Position numbers and translations under genes: made by a program. Below are positions 24,360-36,587 of a DNA stretch of 64,000 nt, one piece after another; positions within the stretch are counted from its first letter, which is position 1, and every line of letters begins with the position of its first letter. The DNA comes from Buddleja alternifolia. Its lineage: Eukaryota; Streptophyta; Magnoliopsida; Lamiales; Scrophulariaceae. The notes beneath the pieces are model-generated. The model did not search any database. It saw only the letters and a list, made by a program, of their open reading frames with translations, and had not been told where the DNA came from. The stretch lies in assembly GCA_019426215.1 (NCBI GenBank), contig CM033394.1, positions 36,144,423 through 36,208,422 on the forward strand. The letters are read 5' to 3'.

Positions 24360-27300
24360 ATATGATGAATCTTGAAAAAAACTTGACTTTGTGACTCTTG
24401 ATATTACGAGGAAAAATTATTTTTCTTGGGCGTTAGATATTGAAATTCATTTTGATGCAAATAACTATACTGCATTCCCTGAAGTGAATGTATTGAGCAA
24501 TATATAATTATTTTAATCATGAGTCCCGTCCAACTAGTTCTGCTACATTCCCTGAAGTGAAAGTAGCAGCACATAACTATTTTAATCATTAAAGAAATCA
24601 TAGACGTGGACGTGGTCGTGGATATGGTCATAGAAATCGTGGTGGTTATTCAAAGAACACATCTTTCCACCAGAAGTGGAAAAATAATGAAGAGAAACAT
24701 GAAAGTGGCCAAAATAGCAAATTTGTGAAAAATTTATGTTATCGTTGTGGTGGTAAAGGTCATTGGTCATGTACCTGTCGTATACCAAAGGATCTTGTGG
24801 ACATTTACCAAGAATCGCTAAAAAGTAAAAGAAAGAAAATAGAAATAAATTTTGCTTTTGAAGAAGGCGATTCTGATCATGGCCGATTTGATGACACTCA
24901 TTTAGATATTGCTGATTTCTTTGCTGATCCTGATTGAAAAAAAAAAGTGATCACTTGATTAGAGATGAAAGTGTTCATAATCAATTTTTTTTAATAGTTT
25001 TTAAAATAAATATGAAAATGTGTAGTTTTCATCAATGAATCATTTATTTATGAAAAGAATGTCTCGCTGATAGTGCAACAACTCACACCATTCTCAAGAA
25101 TAAAAAATATTTTTTTTTATTTAGTAATGCAAGAAGACAATGTTAATACTATATCGGGTAGTGCAAAATTAATTGAAGGCTCCGGCAGAGTTAATATATT
25201 GTTACACGGAGGAACACAATTTTATATTGATGAAGTTTTATATTCTACTAAGTCTCAAAGAAATTTACTAAGCTTCAAAGATATCCACCGAAATTGATAT
25301 CATATTGAGACAACAAGTGATGGCAATATTGAGTATCTTTACATCACTAATACAATATCTGGTAACAAATGTATATTGGAAAAGTTGCCAGCATTGTCCT
25401 CTGGTTTGTACTACACGCATATATCTACTATTGAAACACATTTTATCGTAAACCAGAAGTTTACAAATCAAAATAAGTTTGTTGTTTGGCATGACCGGTT
25501 GGGCCACCCCGGATCAATTATGATGGGAAAGATAATTGAGAATTCATATGGTCATCCATTGAAGAACCAGCAGATTCTTCAATCGAATGATTTCTCATGT
25601 GCTGCTTGTTTATAAGCAAAAATAGGAAGTGAATCTATTACGTTTTTGGAACGTATTCAAGGCAATATTTGTGGACCAATACATCCGTTGTGTGGACCAT
25701 TTAGATATTTTATGGTTTTAATTGATGCATCAACAAAATGGTCACATGTATCTTTGTTATCAACTCGCAACCTGGCGTTTGCGAGATTGCTTGCTCAATT
25801 GATTAGAATACGAGCACGTTTTCCTGATTATCCAATGAAGAAGATACGCCTTGATAATGCAGGTGAATTTACTTCCAAAACGTTCAATGACTATTGTATG
25901 TCTATTGGAATTGATGCTGAACATCCTGTAGCACATGTTCATACACAAAACGGTCTAGCAGAATCGTTTATTAAACGTCTACAGTTAATTGCAAGACCTT
26001 TACTTATAGATCAAAACTTCCTATTTCTTGTTGGGGACATGCTATTTTGCATGCAGCAGCACTTATTCGCATAAGGCCAACAAGTTATCATAAATTCTCC
26101 CCATTACACTTGGTTTTTGGTCAGAACCAAATATTTCCCATCTAAATTTTTTTGGATGTGCGGTATATGTTCCAATTGCTCCACCACAACGCACTAAGAT
26201 GGGTCCTCAAAAGAAGTTGGGAATATATGTTGGATACGAGTCTCCATCAATAATAAAGTATCTAGAGCCATTGACTGGCGATTTATTTACGGCTCGATTT
26301 GCTGATTGTCATTTTGATGAATCAGATTTCCCAACATTAGGGGGAGAAAATAAGCAGCTGGAAAAGAAAATTAGTTGGAATGAATTATCTTTATATCATC
26401 TTGATCCTCGAACAAAACAAAGTGAACTGGAAGTTCAAAAGATAATTCACTTGCAAGGTTTAGCTAATCAACTGCCAGACGCATTCACTGATCTAAAAAA
26501 AAGTGACTAAGTCACATGTACCAGCTGTTAATGCTCTAGTAAGAATTGTTGTCCCTGAAGGTCAAAGTAATGAGTCTACTGCACGCCTGAAGCGTGGTAG
26601 ACCTATCGGTTCCAAAGATAGTCATCCTCGAAAAAGATAAGAATCAAGATGGTCTAATCGAGGATAAAATAACTCCAGAAGAGCCCCCAGTCATAACTAA
26701 TATTTCGGTTCCAGAAGAACCTCAGGTACCTGAAACTTGTGAAAATAATGAGATCTCAATAGATTATGTTATGAACGGGAAACGATGGAATCGAAATGAA
26801 GTCAACGTTGACGATAAATTTGCATACATGTAGCGCTAAATATGATGAATGATAATGAGGATCAAGAACCAAGGTCTGTTAATGAATGTCGACAAAGAAA
26901 TGATTGGCCAAAATGGAAAGACGCAATGAGGGCAGAGTTAAACTCGCTTGAACAAACGAAAAGTTTTTGGACCTGTAGTCCGTACACCTGAAGATGTAAA
27001 AGTTTTTGGACCTGTAATCCGTACACCTGAAGATGTAAAGCCAGTAGGATACAAATGGGTATTTATGCGAAAACGAAATGAAAAAAGTGAAATTGTAATA
27101 TATAAGGCACGTCTTGTTGCCCAAGGGTTTTCGCAACGACCTGACATAGATTACGAGGAGACTTATTTTCCTGTGGTGGATGCAACTACTTTTCGTTATA
27201 TAATAAGTCTGGCAGTGCATGAAAAACTTGATTTGCGTCTAATGGATGTTGTTACAGCCTATTTGTATGGCTCGCTTGATAATGATATATATATATATAT

Positions 27301-28530
27301 ATATGAAAATCCCTGAAGGATTTAATATGCCTGAAACATATAATTCAAGTTCTCGAGAACATTATTCAATTAAATTAAGTAAGTCATTGTATGGAGTGAA
27401 ACAATCTGGATGAATGTGGTATAATTGTCTCAGTGAATATTTGTTGAAGGAAGGATATAAGAATGATCAAATTTGTCCTTGTATTTTCATGAAAAGATCT
27501 GGAAATGAGTTTGTTATAATTACAGTTTATGTTGACGATTTAAATATCGTTGGAACTCCTGAAGAGATTTCAAAAACTGTTAATTGCTTAAAGAAAGAAT
27601 TTGAGATGAAAGATCTTGGAAGAACAAAATTTTGCCTTGGACTACGAATTGAATATTTAAAGAACATAATTTTTGTATATCAAGACGCTTATATATCAAA
27701 GGTGCTAAAGCGTTTCTACATGGATAAATCACATCCATTGAGCACCCTGATGGTCGTAAGGTCACTAGATGTGAACAAAGATCCTTTGTCGACCTCGAGA
27801 AAGTGATGAAGAACTACTTGGTCCTGAAGTATCATATCTAAGTGCAATCGGTGCACTAATGTATCTTGCTTGTCATACTCGACCTGATATAGCATTCGCT
27901 CTTAATCTATTAGCAAGATATAGTTCTTTTCCTACACGAAGGCATTGGAATGGGGTTAAACAGGTACTCCGCTACCTTAGAGGAACAATCGATATGGTCT
28001 TGTTTTATTCAAATGTACCCAAGTCCGAATTGGTTGGATATGCAGATGCTGGATATATGTCTGATCCTCATAATGGTCGTTCACAAACAGGCTATTTATT
28101 TACATGTGGTGGCACAGCCATTTCATGGCGATTTATAAAACAAACCATATCGGCCACATCATCTAATCATGCAGAAATTTTGGCTATTCACGAGGCAAGT
28201 CGAGAATGTGTTTAGTTAAGATCCATGATTCAACACATTCGAGGGACTTGTGGTTTATCTTCTGGAAAAATGATTCCGACGATCTTATATGAAGATAATT
28301 CCGCATTTATCGCACAATTGAAAGAAGGGTACATTAAAGGAGATAGAACAATGCATATTTCACCAAAGTTCTTTTTCACTCACGATCTTCAGAAGAATGG
28401 TGATATCAATGTTCAACAAATCCGTTCCAGAGATAATCTTGCTGATTTGTTCACCAAGGCACTTCCCACAGCAACATTTGAAAAGCTAGTCTACAATATT
28501 GGTGTGCGTAAACTTAAAGATCTTGACTGA
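24360..28530 (+). pseudogene. Copia gag-pol remnant (Gag knuckle, integrase, RT, RNase H)
   Basis: Gag is reduced to a short N-terminal piece near 24385-24480 and a CCHC knuckle (CYRCGGKGHWSCTC, about 24740-24780); the part between is largely missing. Integrase follows, with HDRLGHPG near 25490 and acidic residues in VLIDAST, RLDNAGEF and GLAESF (25715-25975). Reverse transcriptase comes next (YVDDL, about 27528), then RNase H (ADAGY, about 28040). Integrase before RT marks it as copia, not gypsy. The frame is broken many times, including a TAA at 25613, a TGA at 27411, a TAG at 28213 and several frameshifts. It also carries a (TA)n expansion near 27283-27303 and a 39-bp tandem duplication at 26960-27037. 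It cannot encode a working polyprotein. Confidence 0.93.
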
Positions 28531-29191
28531 TATTGTCATGAGGGGGAGATAATACGCGCTGCACTCTTTTTCCCTTAACCAAGGTTTTTCCCACTGGGTT
28601 TTCCTGGTAAGGTTTTTAATGAGGCAGCATCTGATTGCGTATTGAAAGAATTATGTACTCTTTTTCCTTCACTAGGTTTTTATCCCACAGGGTTTTTCCT
28701 AATAAGGTTTTAACGAGGTATATTCTTAAGTGATGGACATCCAAGGGGGAGTGTTATGAATAATTCATTAAGTGGATGTCCATATAACTCCAATACATAA
28801 TTTAGTGGATTCACCTACAACTCCAATATCTCATTTAGTGGATTCACCTACAATTCCATTACCTCATTTTGTAATCAATATTTGATCTTGTTTTGTGCCT
28901 ATAAATAGGTTTTGCCATTGTATTGAGAAATACACCAAAATCAAAGAAAGAATTCTCTTCTTAATTCTCTAGTCTCTCTACTTTAGAATATTTGTATATT
29001 TCATAATATTTGGGATTATTTCATAACACTTTACACTTTCATAGCATTTCCATATTCACTTTTACAGACTTCTAAATAAACAGGCATTGACCCATTGTTC
29101 ATATTTACAAGAAAACTATATAAAATTGATCAAATAAATTAAATGATATTTTTACATCATATATCGAGAACTATTTGGACTAATAAATATA

Positions 29192-30094
29192 GAGTAAAAT
29201 GTAAGAGAACCCCCTGTGGTTTTGTGAAAATGCAAAAAAGACCCCTGTGTTCAAAGAATAGTCTAAGAGCCCCCTGTAAAATTAAAATGTTTCACACTTG
29301 CCATTTCCATCAACTGCAATTAACATCGTCAGATTTGTTTTTAGATTTCTGTTATACCCTCTACACTAATTCCAAAACTTTCACATTTACTTTTATAGTT
29401 TAAACAAAAAGATAGAAATGTTTTAAAAGGAGGTGGTGTTTGCAATTTTGTGTACCTTAAAATTTCAAGTAAAATTTTGGGTAAAACTGTAATTAAAATT
29501 CTGTGAGTGTTGTTGTGCGTGGCTGACTCAGCCGTATGTGCGGATGAGGGAGGCGGTACAGGATTGGTGCCACAATGATATTGGATGGAAATGGAAATCC
29601 CGGTGACTTGGTGGTATCCATTGGTTGGGGAGAACGATGACCATTGTTATTATTTTCTTAAAAATTAGGAATAGAACATAGTTAAAAAGATTAGGGAGAA
29701 AAATAAATAAATAAAAGTTATATCAATTATAAATATAACAATAAAAATTGAAAAAGGAGGAAGAAAATGATATAAATAAAAACAATTATTTTAAAGAGAG
29801 AATAAGTATTATTTTTTATTTAATATATTTCTTACAATATTACTTGTGCTAAGAAGATATTTTATTTTATTGTATTATATAGTAAGGGTATAAAAGTACA
29901 TTACACATGCCATTAAGGGTCAAGAATCACGAAAATGCTATCAGGCTCGCATTTATGCGCGTGTGTATTTCAACCACTGCCAATTCCTGACAAAGAGGGG
30001 GTGTTGGGGGGGGGGGGGGGTTAGTCTATTCTTTGAACACACGTGTCTTTCTTGCATTTTTGCGAAAACACAAGGGGTTTCATGCATTTTACCC
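29192..30094. mobile_element. Non-autonomous DNA transposon with long terminal inverted repeats
   Basis: The left end (AGTAAAATGTAAGAGAACCC onward for about 75 bp) matches the reverse complement of the right end (about 30020-30094) in order, including the shared stretch TTCAAAGAATAG. Length about 0.9 kb. No transposase. A G-run (30006-30020) sits just inside the right repeat. TSDs are not clear. Long TIRs suggest a Mutator-like origin. A related fragment lies at 60649-61040. Confidence 0.7.
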
Positions 30095-31539
30095 TTAATA
30101 CATCACAAACATGGTATATGTAGTTTTTATTACAATAGAATTAATATTTAAATTTTAATCCGTGTGTAGCACGGGGTTCATACTAGTACATATATATATA
30201 TATTATCTATTAATATTAATATAGGAAGGAAGTGTTTGACCGATTTTGACCATCTAAAAACTCAATTCTAATTTTTGGCAATTTTGAATTAATTTTATTG
30301 TGATAATATTATTAACTTGCTCACATTACATTACATATCTCATCTCACAATTAACTTCTCTCACCATATCAACTTCCTCCCACTATCATCCACTTTATAA
30401 CTGTGAATTAGGTAATTTTCAATTTTCAAATCTGCACATAATCTAAAATAGCGGTTGTTTCTCTAAATTTCAATTTCAACCAAATGCATTTATCACTCTG
30501 AAAGAAGAAATACAAGGCGAACTCAGAGCATATAAGGATTGAGGAGCAATGGAGAAGAAGATGATGATAGTTAATGACAATGGTTCTCCAGATAATTTCA
30601 GCAAATATAAATGGCGTTAAGTTCGACGCCGCCAACTATTACGATGCCTGTTCAACGGCATACGTAAATCGGTGGTTTTGGTGGTTTTTTGGGGTATCAC
30701 GTCCAACATTATTCGGTCTCCACCACTGGCCTCAGGGCTACTTCTGCCCAACAAGAGGTGACGGCAGAAATTGAGACCATGGAAAATTGTTGATGAAGTT
30801 GGGCTGCAGCAAGTTCTCAGTGCTTCCACATTACTAATAATGAGTCATGATTTACTTAAATATTCTACCTTCATTTCTTGAATTATTGTAGCGAACCCAT
30901 ATCAAATGTGCTATTTTTTTTGTTGTCTTTACTCTCAAGAATTGTTTTTGAGTTTATAGACTTGAAATTACTCATCCTGTTGTTACATAAAGCTTCATCA
31001 AAATCGCGTCCAATAAACATAGTTATAGCATCATCCAAAGCCTGTTTCATATTTTTTAGAACAATTAGGTCACTCTGGTAAGATTTATGCACTAGGTTCA
31101 AAATATCATTGCATCATAAGTCCAATTAATTACGATCATACTTACCGTGGTAGTATTCTGAATTCATCTTCATCACATGAATGAGTTATTGTATGTTAGT
31201 TTCTCAAGTTTGATTGAGTTTTTTTAAAACTTTCCAAGGCTAATATGACCTTTCTTTTTTGGTTATTTCAGACTTGGTAATGTGCAATGCAAATTATATT
31301 TTTGAATACAGTATTTGTTTTCTATTCTCTCTCTCTATGCCTCCCACAATATTAAATTCGATGTTTGTCCACAAAAATCCGTGACGTTGTTTCATCCTGA
31401 ACACTTTTTGTTGCTACATGGTAAATAAATTGCATATTATTTATATATGGTTACTTGATTTAGTTCAATACCTTATTGCATATTCGATTCAATTTTGCTT
31501 GAGTACATGAACATTTGATTTTCTCAATTTGATTGGTGC

Positions 31540-32590
31540 CCAGATGGAATGAGGACAACAGAATGGAGGCCAGCTTCCCATAACGAATCAGTTTAGTGCA
31601 TTCAAATACTAACTATTTGTTTCAAAGCATAAGGTGGACTCATCTTTTTTGAAACTTTTTTACGGTAAATTTCTCTGTTAATTACATCAGGTTGTGGATA
31701 AGGAATAAACTCCGTTTGCTTTAACTTTTAGGTTGAATTTTCAGGACTCCCATCTCTTACCAGTAATGCAGGTGAATCCTACGGATCTTTGCTGCAACTA
31801 AAGGTGAGTTTTTATTTTCTTCTACTCTGACCTTGGACACAATCTCCTTTACGTGTCTTGATATTTGCAGGTTTTCTTCTCTAACGCATAATTGATGTTG
31901 TCTACAGCAAAACACAAAAAACTCGGGAGCCTATGACATTCACAAGTCCCTTACTCAATCCACCCAAAATTGTATGTCTTCGCTCCTTTTTCATACTCTT
32001 GGTTCAATTTGCAATTTCCTCCAATACCATTTTTCATGTTACAACTTTTTTGGTGATTTTTATTACGGATAATCCCAAAAAACACCAAAAATTTTGATTG
32101 AAACATCTCCGGTAAAGTTATAATAAAACTTTGGGAGAAATTTGATGATATTGAATTTGTCCTCATTCTTTACACAACTAACTTAAAATTTATTTTTGTT
32201 TTTTCTTTACTATTGTATACTGCTTAAATTATTTTGAACTTACTACACCTGTATCTTCTGATTTCTCTATAGTTTAAGAGAAGAGAAAGATCCAGCCTCA
32301 CATGCAGATAACAAGGTGATTTCGATAATTACTACACGTCATCTATCATTTCCTTTGATATTTCCTTAAAATTATTACACTATAAGTTTGTTAAGTCTTG
32401 GGGTCAGCATTTGAGGTTCCAGAATTGTACAATTTGCACTTCTATTAATACATCATATATTGAATTGATATACACAGATGGTGGAAAGCGATTCCTTCAT
32501 CAGTGCTACAAGTATCACATAATTTACACATTCTTTGCCTTCACAGAGAGCGCCACGGGGAGGAATATGAACCCACAATTAACGATATCA
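31540..32590 (+). pseudogene. Exon-like fragments inside H2, possible captured gene pieces
   Basis: Several short segments are bounded by good splice-like sites. An acceptor TTTTCAG is followed by about 60 nt open in one frame (LPSLTSNAGESYGSLLQLK) and GTGAGT at 31804. An acceptor near 31906 is followed by QNTKNSGAYDIHKSLTQSTQ, in frame with it, and a GTATG. Further short segments lie near 32275-32315 and 32478-32515. I do not recognise the parent gene. Helitrons often pick up gene fragments, so capture is the natural reading, but homology is untested. Confidence 0.4.
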
Positions 32591-33947
32591 AAACTTCAAT
32601 ACCATATTCTTTGTTTAGTTACATCTATTTGATACTTCAATCTCTTTGCCGTTGAAACTTTTGCACAAGATTTTTGTGTATTTAGTTTCAAGCGATATTC
32701 TGATCCTATGTCAATCTCATCTGTTTCCTTCTTTTTCTTCTATTTTTTTTTTTTTATCTTTGATGGATGACGGGTAAGTAAAATAAGGATTAAAATCAGA
32801 AGAGTACATTATTATAATAGTTGAAGCAGAAATTGAGATAAAGTTTGGCAAATTGGAGTCAGTCTACACCAATTAGAATGAAACCGCCCGACTTGCAAGA
32901 GAGTGTGTCGTGGAAATTGCCTCACTAATATTATGTTCAAGCTTACATTGTGTGGAGCATTCATTTGGTTTTTCCGTGATAGTCTTCAAGCACAATTATG
33001 TGCATTCATTTAGGCCAATACTCATCCGCATCATTGTTCATTGAACTTTGGTAGCAAGTACACATGCCATATTTACATTTAAAAAAAGAATCTGCTTTGT
33101 TTAAATTTCTAATTATGTAGCATAAAAAATCAATTTGTCAAAGTAGGTAACTTATTCAAGCTCAAAATCTTCCTTATTTCATGCATTAACGTTTAGAATT
33201 GTGAGAATCTAACCGTCAACTAAGTAGCGGTAATTTTAAATTTAAAATGTAAACACTTATAAAAAATCTGCATGTAACCATATCAAATTTAGAAAAGATA
33301 TTCATTTATCCATTAAACGTGTACTTTGATCCTAAAACATCCATTAACTTTAATCTTTCTACCTTAATTTCTCCAATTTAACAGTGCAATTTGTTCCTAA
33401 ACATCCATTAACTTTAGACTTTCTTCCTAAAATTCTCTAATTTCTATATTCCTCACAAGAAATTCTTGCAGTATGAGAGTTCCATAATGAAAAGGAACAT
33501 AATTCATGTATTTAACACTTCGATGTGTTGTTAAAACTGTTGTTCAGACCGCAATTAACACAAATAAAGAGGAAAGGAAGATACAAGTCCAGATATAACG
33601 TTATCTACCAAATACTTAAATCTGATAAAAATGATAAGTGTTATACCTCCCTATTGATCTCCAATCACGTACAACACAACTTGTTCCAGCAAAAGATATG
33701 GCTGGTGGCAATTCTTAAACGTCGGGATCAAAGCTACTGTACTAATTACACTATGCTACTACTAAGATTACGCCTACTTCTAGAAAGAGATAAAAGATAT
33801 GTAGAATGTTCTGATTGTTGTTCTTCTTTCCTCCTCTACCTTGGCTTTTATCACGTACCCACTTCCTTTGCGGTTGGTAACTCCCTTCAACCGCGTTTTC
33901 AAACTGATTGGATTGGCGCGTCTATGAACTGGGTAACTTCCTTCTCT

Positions 33948-34185
33948 TTTGGGCCTCTTTTGACGAGCTTCTAATTTAGTGGTATATTAAGTCTGGGCCT
34001 ATTCAATATAAAATCAATCTGAATTGCTTCAGCCTGTTCCCGATTTTAATTAGTCATCATATGGGTTATTTGGGCCTTCTCGCCTTAAGCCCCTTTCTTC
34101 GTCTTTTATTAATAAGGCCGTTTGGGCCCTTCAATTTGAGCCCAGTTGCGAATTATCCTATTGATAAAGGTTATTTGGGCTTCTT
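33948..34185. promoter_or_regulatory. Cluster of TGGGCY (site II-like) motifs
   Basis: Six TGGGCC/TGGGCT motifs or their complements lie within about 240 bp, for example TTTTGGGCCTC, TTTGGGCCTT, TTTGGGCCCTT and GAGCCCAG. Such site II elements are bound by TCP factors in promoters of plant housekeeping genes. Here they lie inside a Helitron next to exon-like fragments, so a captured promoter is possible. No transcript evidence is available. Confidence 0.35.
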
Positions 34186-34697
34186 TATCTCAAACCCAAT
34201 TTCGAATTGAGGTATTAATCATTCGGGTCTTTTATTTTAGTGAGCCTATTTCATTTTAGGTGTAAACAAATACAAAAGTTGCCTTTGAATACAAAACTTC
34301 TTCGTTTTATATTTAAATGCAATAATAATAATAATAACAATTATAAATTATTCTTTACGCATTTCTTTTTTATTCTTAAATTAGTTTTAATCTTGCATAC
34401 ATGTACGTATTGTCCAATTATACATTGCATTCATCAAAATTTATTAGGATAAATTGTTACAAAAATGAATTGAATATTAAAAGGAATATTTAATTTTTAA
34501 TTTGTTAGGAATTGACATTTTATTAACAAATGTGTACTATTGTCATTTGCCTAGAAAGATAAATTCTTTCCTTTTCTTTATCATTTAATCAATAAATTCT
34601 TTCCTTTTCTATTAACTCAATTTTTTATATGGTTGTTCCATTAATAAAAAAATTGGGTTTTCTCTAAGTTCAAAGACCATAAAAGCTAATGAGAGTG

Positions 34698-35324
34698 TAA
34701 ATGTGTATAATCGGAAAATTGGGGAAATTGCTCAAAAAATAATATTAAACAATCCAACTGAATCTCTCTCTAAACCCTAGCCTTTTTTTTTCTTCTATTT
34801 TCCTCCGTCGGTGATGGAATGGTGAAGCAGTCCTCTACTTCACCACTATTACCACTACCATCGTCGGCGGATTGAGTTGGAGCACCCTTCTTCAAGTTGT
34901 ACATCACATCTTCAAATCTGACGAGACAAATATGAATCTAAAGACACATCGTCAAATCTAATGAGACGGATATGAATTTAAAGAGATAGAGACAAATCTG
35001 ACGAGATGGAGACGGTTGATACTTAAGTTTTAAATTTATATAGCGTTTTAGATATTTCATTTAGTATTTTATTTTCTCTCTCGTATGAGAGTTTGCTTTC
35101 TCTTTCGAATGAGAGTTTTATCTCTCCTTAAATAGGAGTTACACAAGAATTTTCTTGTGTTCGTTTGTGAGTTCTTAAGATTTGTTATCTTCAAGAATTT
35201 GATAGTTGGTGTTTCAGATGCTCTTACTACATCGTTTGAGTCGATATGAATTGTATTGTTCCAGACGTTGTAAACTTTCGATTGAATGATATATAAAACC
35301 AATTTTTCTTAAAAAAAAAAAAAA
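34698..35324 (+). mobile_element. Unclassified poly(A) retroposon, copy R2
   Basis: 627 bp ending in a 14-nt A-tract (35311-35324), flanked by a perfect 12-bp TSD, CTAATGAGAGTG (34686-34697 and 35325-35336). Homologous over most of its length to the inverted copy at 22945-23523. It begins with about 85 bp not obvious in R1, then a C/T-rich stretch, and a 3' part with TATATAAAACCAATTTTTCTT before the tail. No long frame and no recognised A/B boxes. It could be a long SINE, a LINE 3' end or a processed transcript. Confidence 0.87.
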
Positions 35325-36587
35325 CTAATGAGAGTGATTAGATATATATAGGAGCTGAATTCTTTTCTGGTTTCATTTGAAAATCTTTTCACTGTAGTAT
35401 CGCTTTTTAATCCTTTAATTACATGCATTATTAATTTATTTAATCTTCAATTTATCTTTATGATACAATTTATGTAATTGACACATATCTTGCTCTTTTC
35501 TAACTCTCAAACAAGAAAAGATGAAGAAAACCATATGGAAAACGACAACTCTAATTTTGATGATTTATTTAAGTCAACTTCTGATATATTTAAGTTCTTT
35601 TAATTTTTCGGTTTTGTAGTTTTTACTTATTTACTTCTTAGAAGCTATTTGAGGTAAGCTTATTGGCTCCTCAAATTATCTTATAAATATTTGAGAGTTT
35701 ATAAGATGATTACAGAGTTCAAAATGAAGGTGAGGGGTTAGTGTACTTTTTGAGCAAGTTTTTAACTTTGAATTTAGAGAAATGAGTGGTTAATGTTTAG
35801 TTGACATTATTATTTCCGTAATCAGTTTTTCAATTTTCAAGATTACGATCTTTGGATGCCTGTCAGCACTTCATTATGTATTCTTTTGAAAGTTTTTCTC
35901 TTTTTTATTGAATGATTATATGTGTTAATTAATAAACCATGATTAATGATAGTTGTCCAAGATTTAAAATTTAGTATTAATTTACAAATAACTAACACAC
36001 CATTAAGAAAGTAAAAGAATATTTATAAGTTATTAGTAGGAGTAGAACCAAGAAGGGCTCATTGGCCTCTGGAGTTGAAACTCCAAATGTGTATGCATTT
36101 ACTAATTTATATTTAAACTTGACATTATTTTCATACATATTAATGAATGAAGTTTAAATATATGTTTGATGACTTTTCTTGCTAATTGTTTTTACACCAC
36201 GTGTATAAATTTTTTTATGAAATATATAAGTGACATGAATTTTATACATATATCATGTGCATAAATTTTTTTTGGGTACAGAAAAATATCAATTAATAAA
36301 GAAGTATATAATAATTACTAATAGTGACATGAATTTTATACATATATCATGAGCAACAAATGTGATGGCATATTATTAACTTCAAATAAAATAGGAGATA
36401 ACATACAATTTTGGGCCCGTATCACATTCAAATGTGTTTCACTAAGAAAAATATCAATTAACGTACTTTGTGATTTTTTGGGTACCCCACCTTCTGGAAT
36501 GAAAAAAAAAATTAATGGAATATGTAGTTAGTTTCTTTTTCACTTTCATAAATAATTATACCGTGCATAGCATGGGGATTACGCTAG

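Larger units (their letters stand above)
23623..29028 (+). mobile_element. Ty1/copia LTR retrotransposon, decayed, with both LTRs
   Basis: 5' LTR 23623-23901 and 3' LTR 28752-29028, both TG...CA (TGTTATGAAT...CATAACA), flanked by the 5-bp TSD CTTTA (23618-23622 and 29029-29033). A primer-binding-site-like sequence (CGTTATCAGCACGA) follows the 5' LTR, and a polypurine tract (AAGGGGGAG, 28743-28751) precedes the 3' LTR. I count seven substitutions between the LTRs, all transitions, plus a 2-bp length difference. That is about 2.5% divergence, so insertion is fairly recent (of the order of a million years under commonly used plant rates; inference). Confidence 0.95.
22569..29190 (+). repeat. Tandem duplication inside H1, second copy split by two insertions
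   Basis: Copy 1 runs from about 22569 to 22830. Copy 2 begins near 22889, resumes at about 23536-23622 and finishes at 29029-29190. Shared landmarks are TTTTTATGTACTTTA, GGCATTGACCCATTG (copy 1: AGCATTGACCCATTG) and ATCGAGAACTATTTGGAC. Copy 2 is interrupted first by the minus-strand retroposon and then by the copia element. The order of insertions relative to each other is not resolved. Confidence 0.8.
21628..30186 (+). mobile_element. Helitron-like element H1, enlarged by nested insertions
   Basis: The 5' end is TC after an A (A|TCTATATATAATAAAATAC). The 3' end has a hairpin (CCGTG...CACGG, about 30160-30174) a few bases before CTAG, followed by T. This is the A|TC...CTAG|T structure of plant Helitrons. 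The same 5' end is seen at 38830 and, diverged, at 63266. No Rep or helicase frame is visible, so it is non-autonomous. It contains an internal tandem duplication, a retroposon (22945-23523), a copia element (23623-29028) and a TIR element (29192-30094). Without these it would be about 1.5-2 kb. Confidence 0.75.
30206..36587 (+). mobile_element. Helitron-like element H2
   Basis: Probable 5' end A|TCTATTAATATTAATATAGG, 20 bp after the 3' end of H1. The 3' end has the imperfect hairpin CCGTGC-ATA-GCATGG (36561-36575), then CTAG at 36584-36587 followed by T. Within its 6.4 kb are exon-like segments (31540-32590), a cluster of TGGGCY motifs (33948-34185) and a nested poly(A) retroposon (34698-35324). 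No RepHel frame seen. The 5' end is less certain than the 3' end. Confidence 0.6.
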
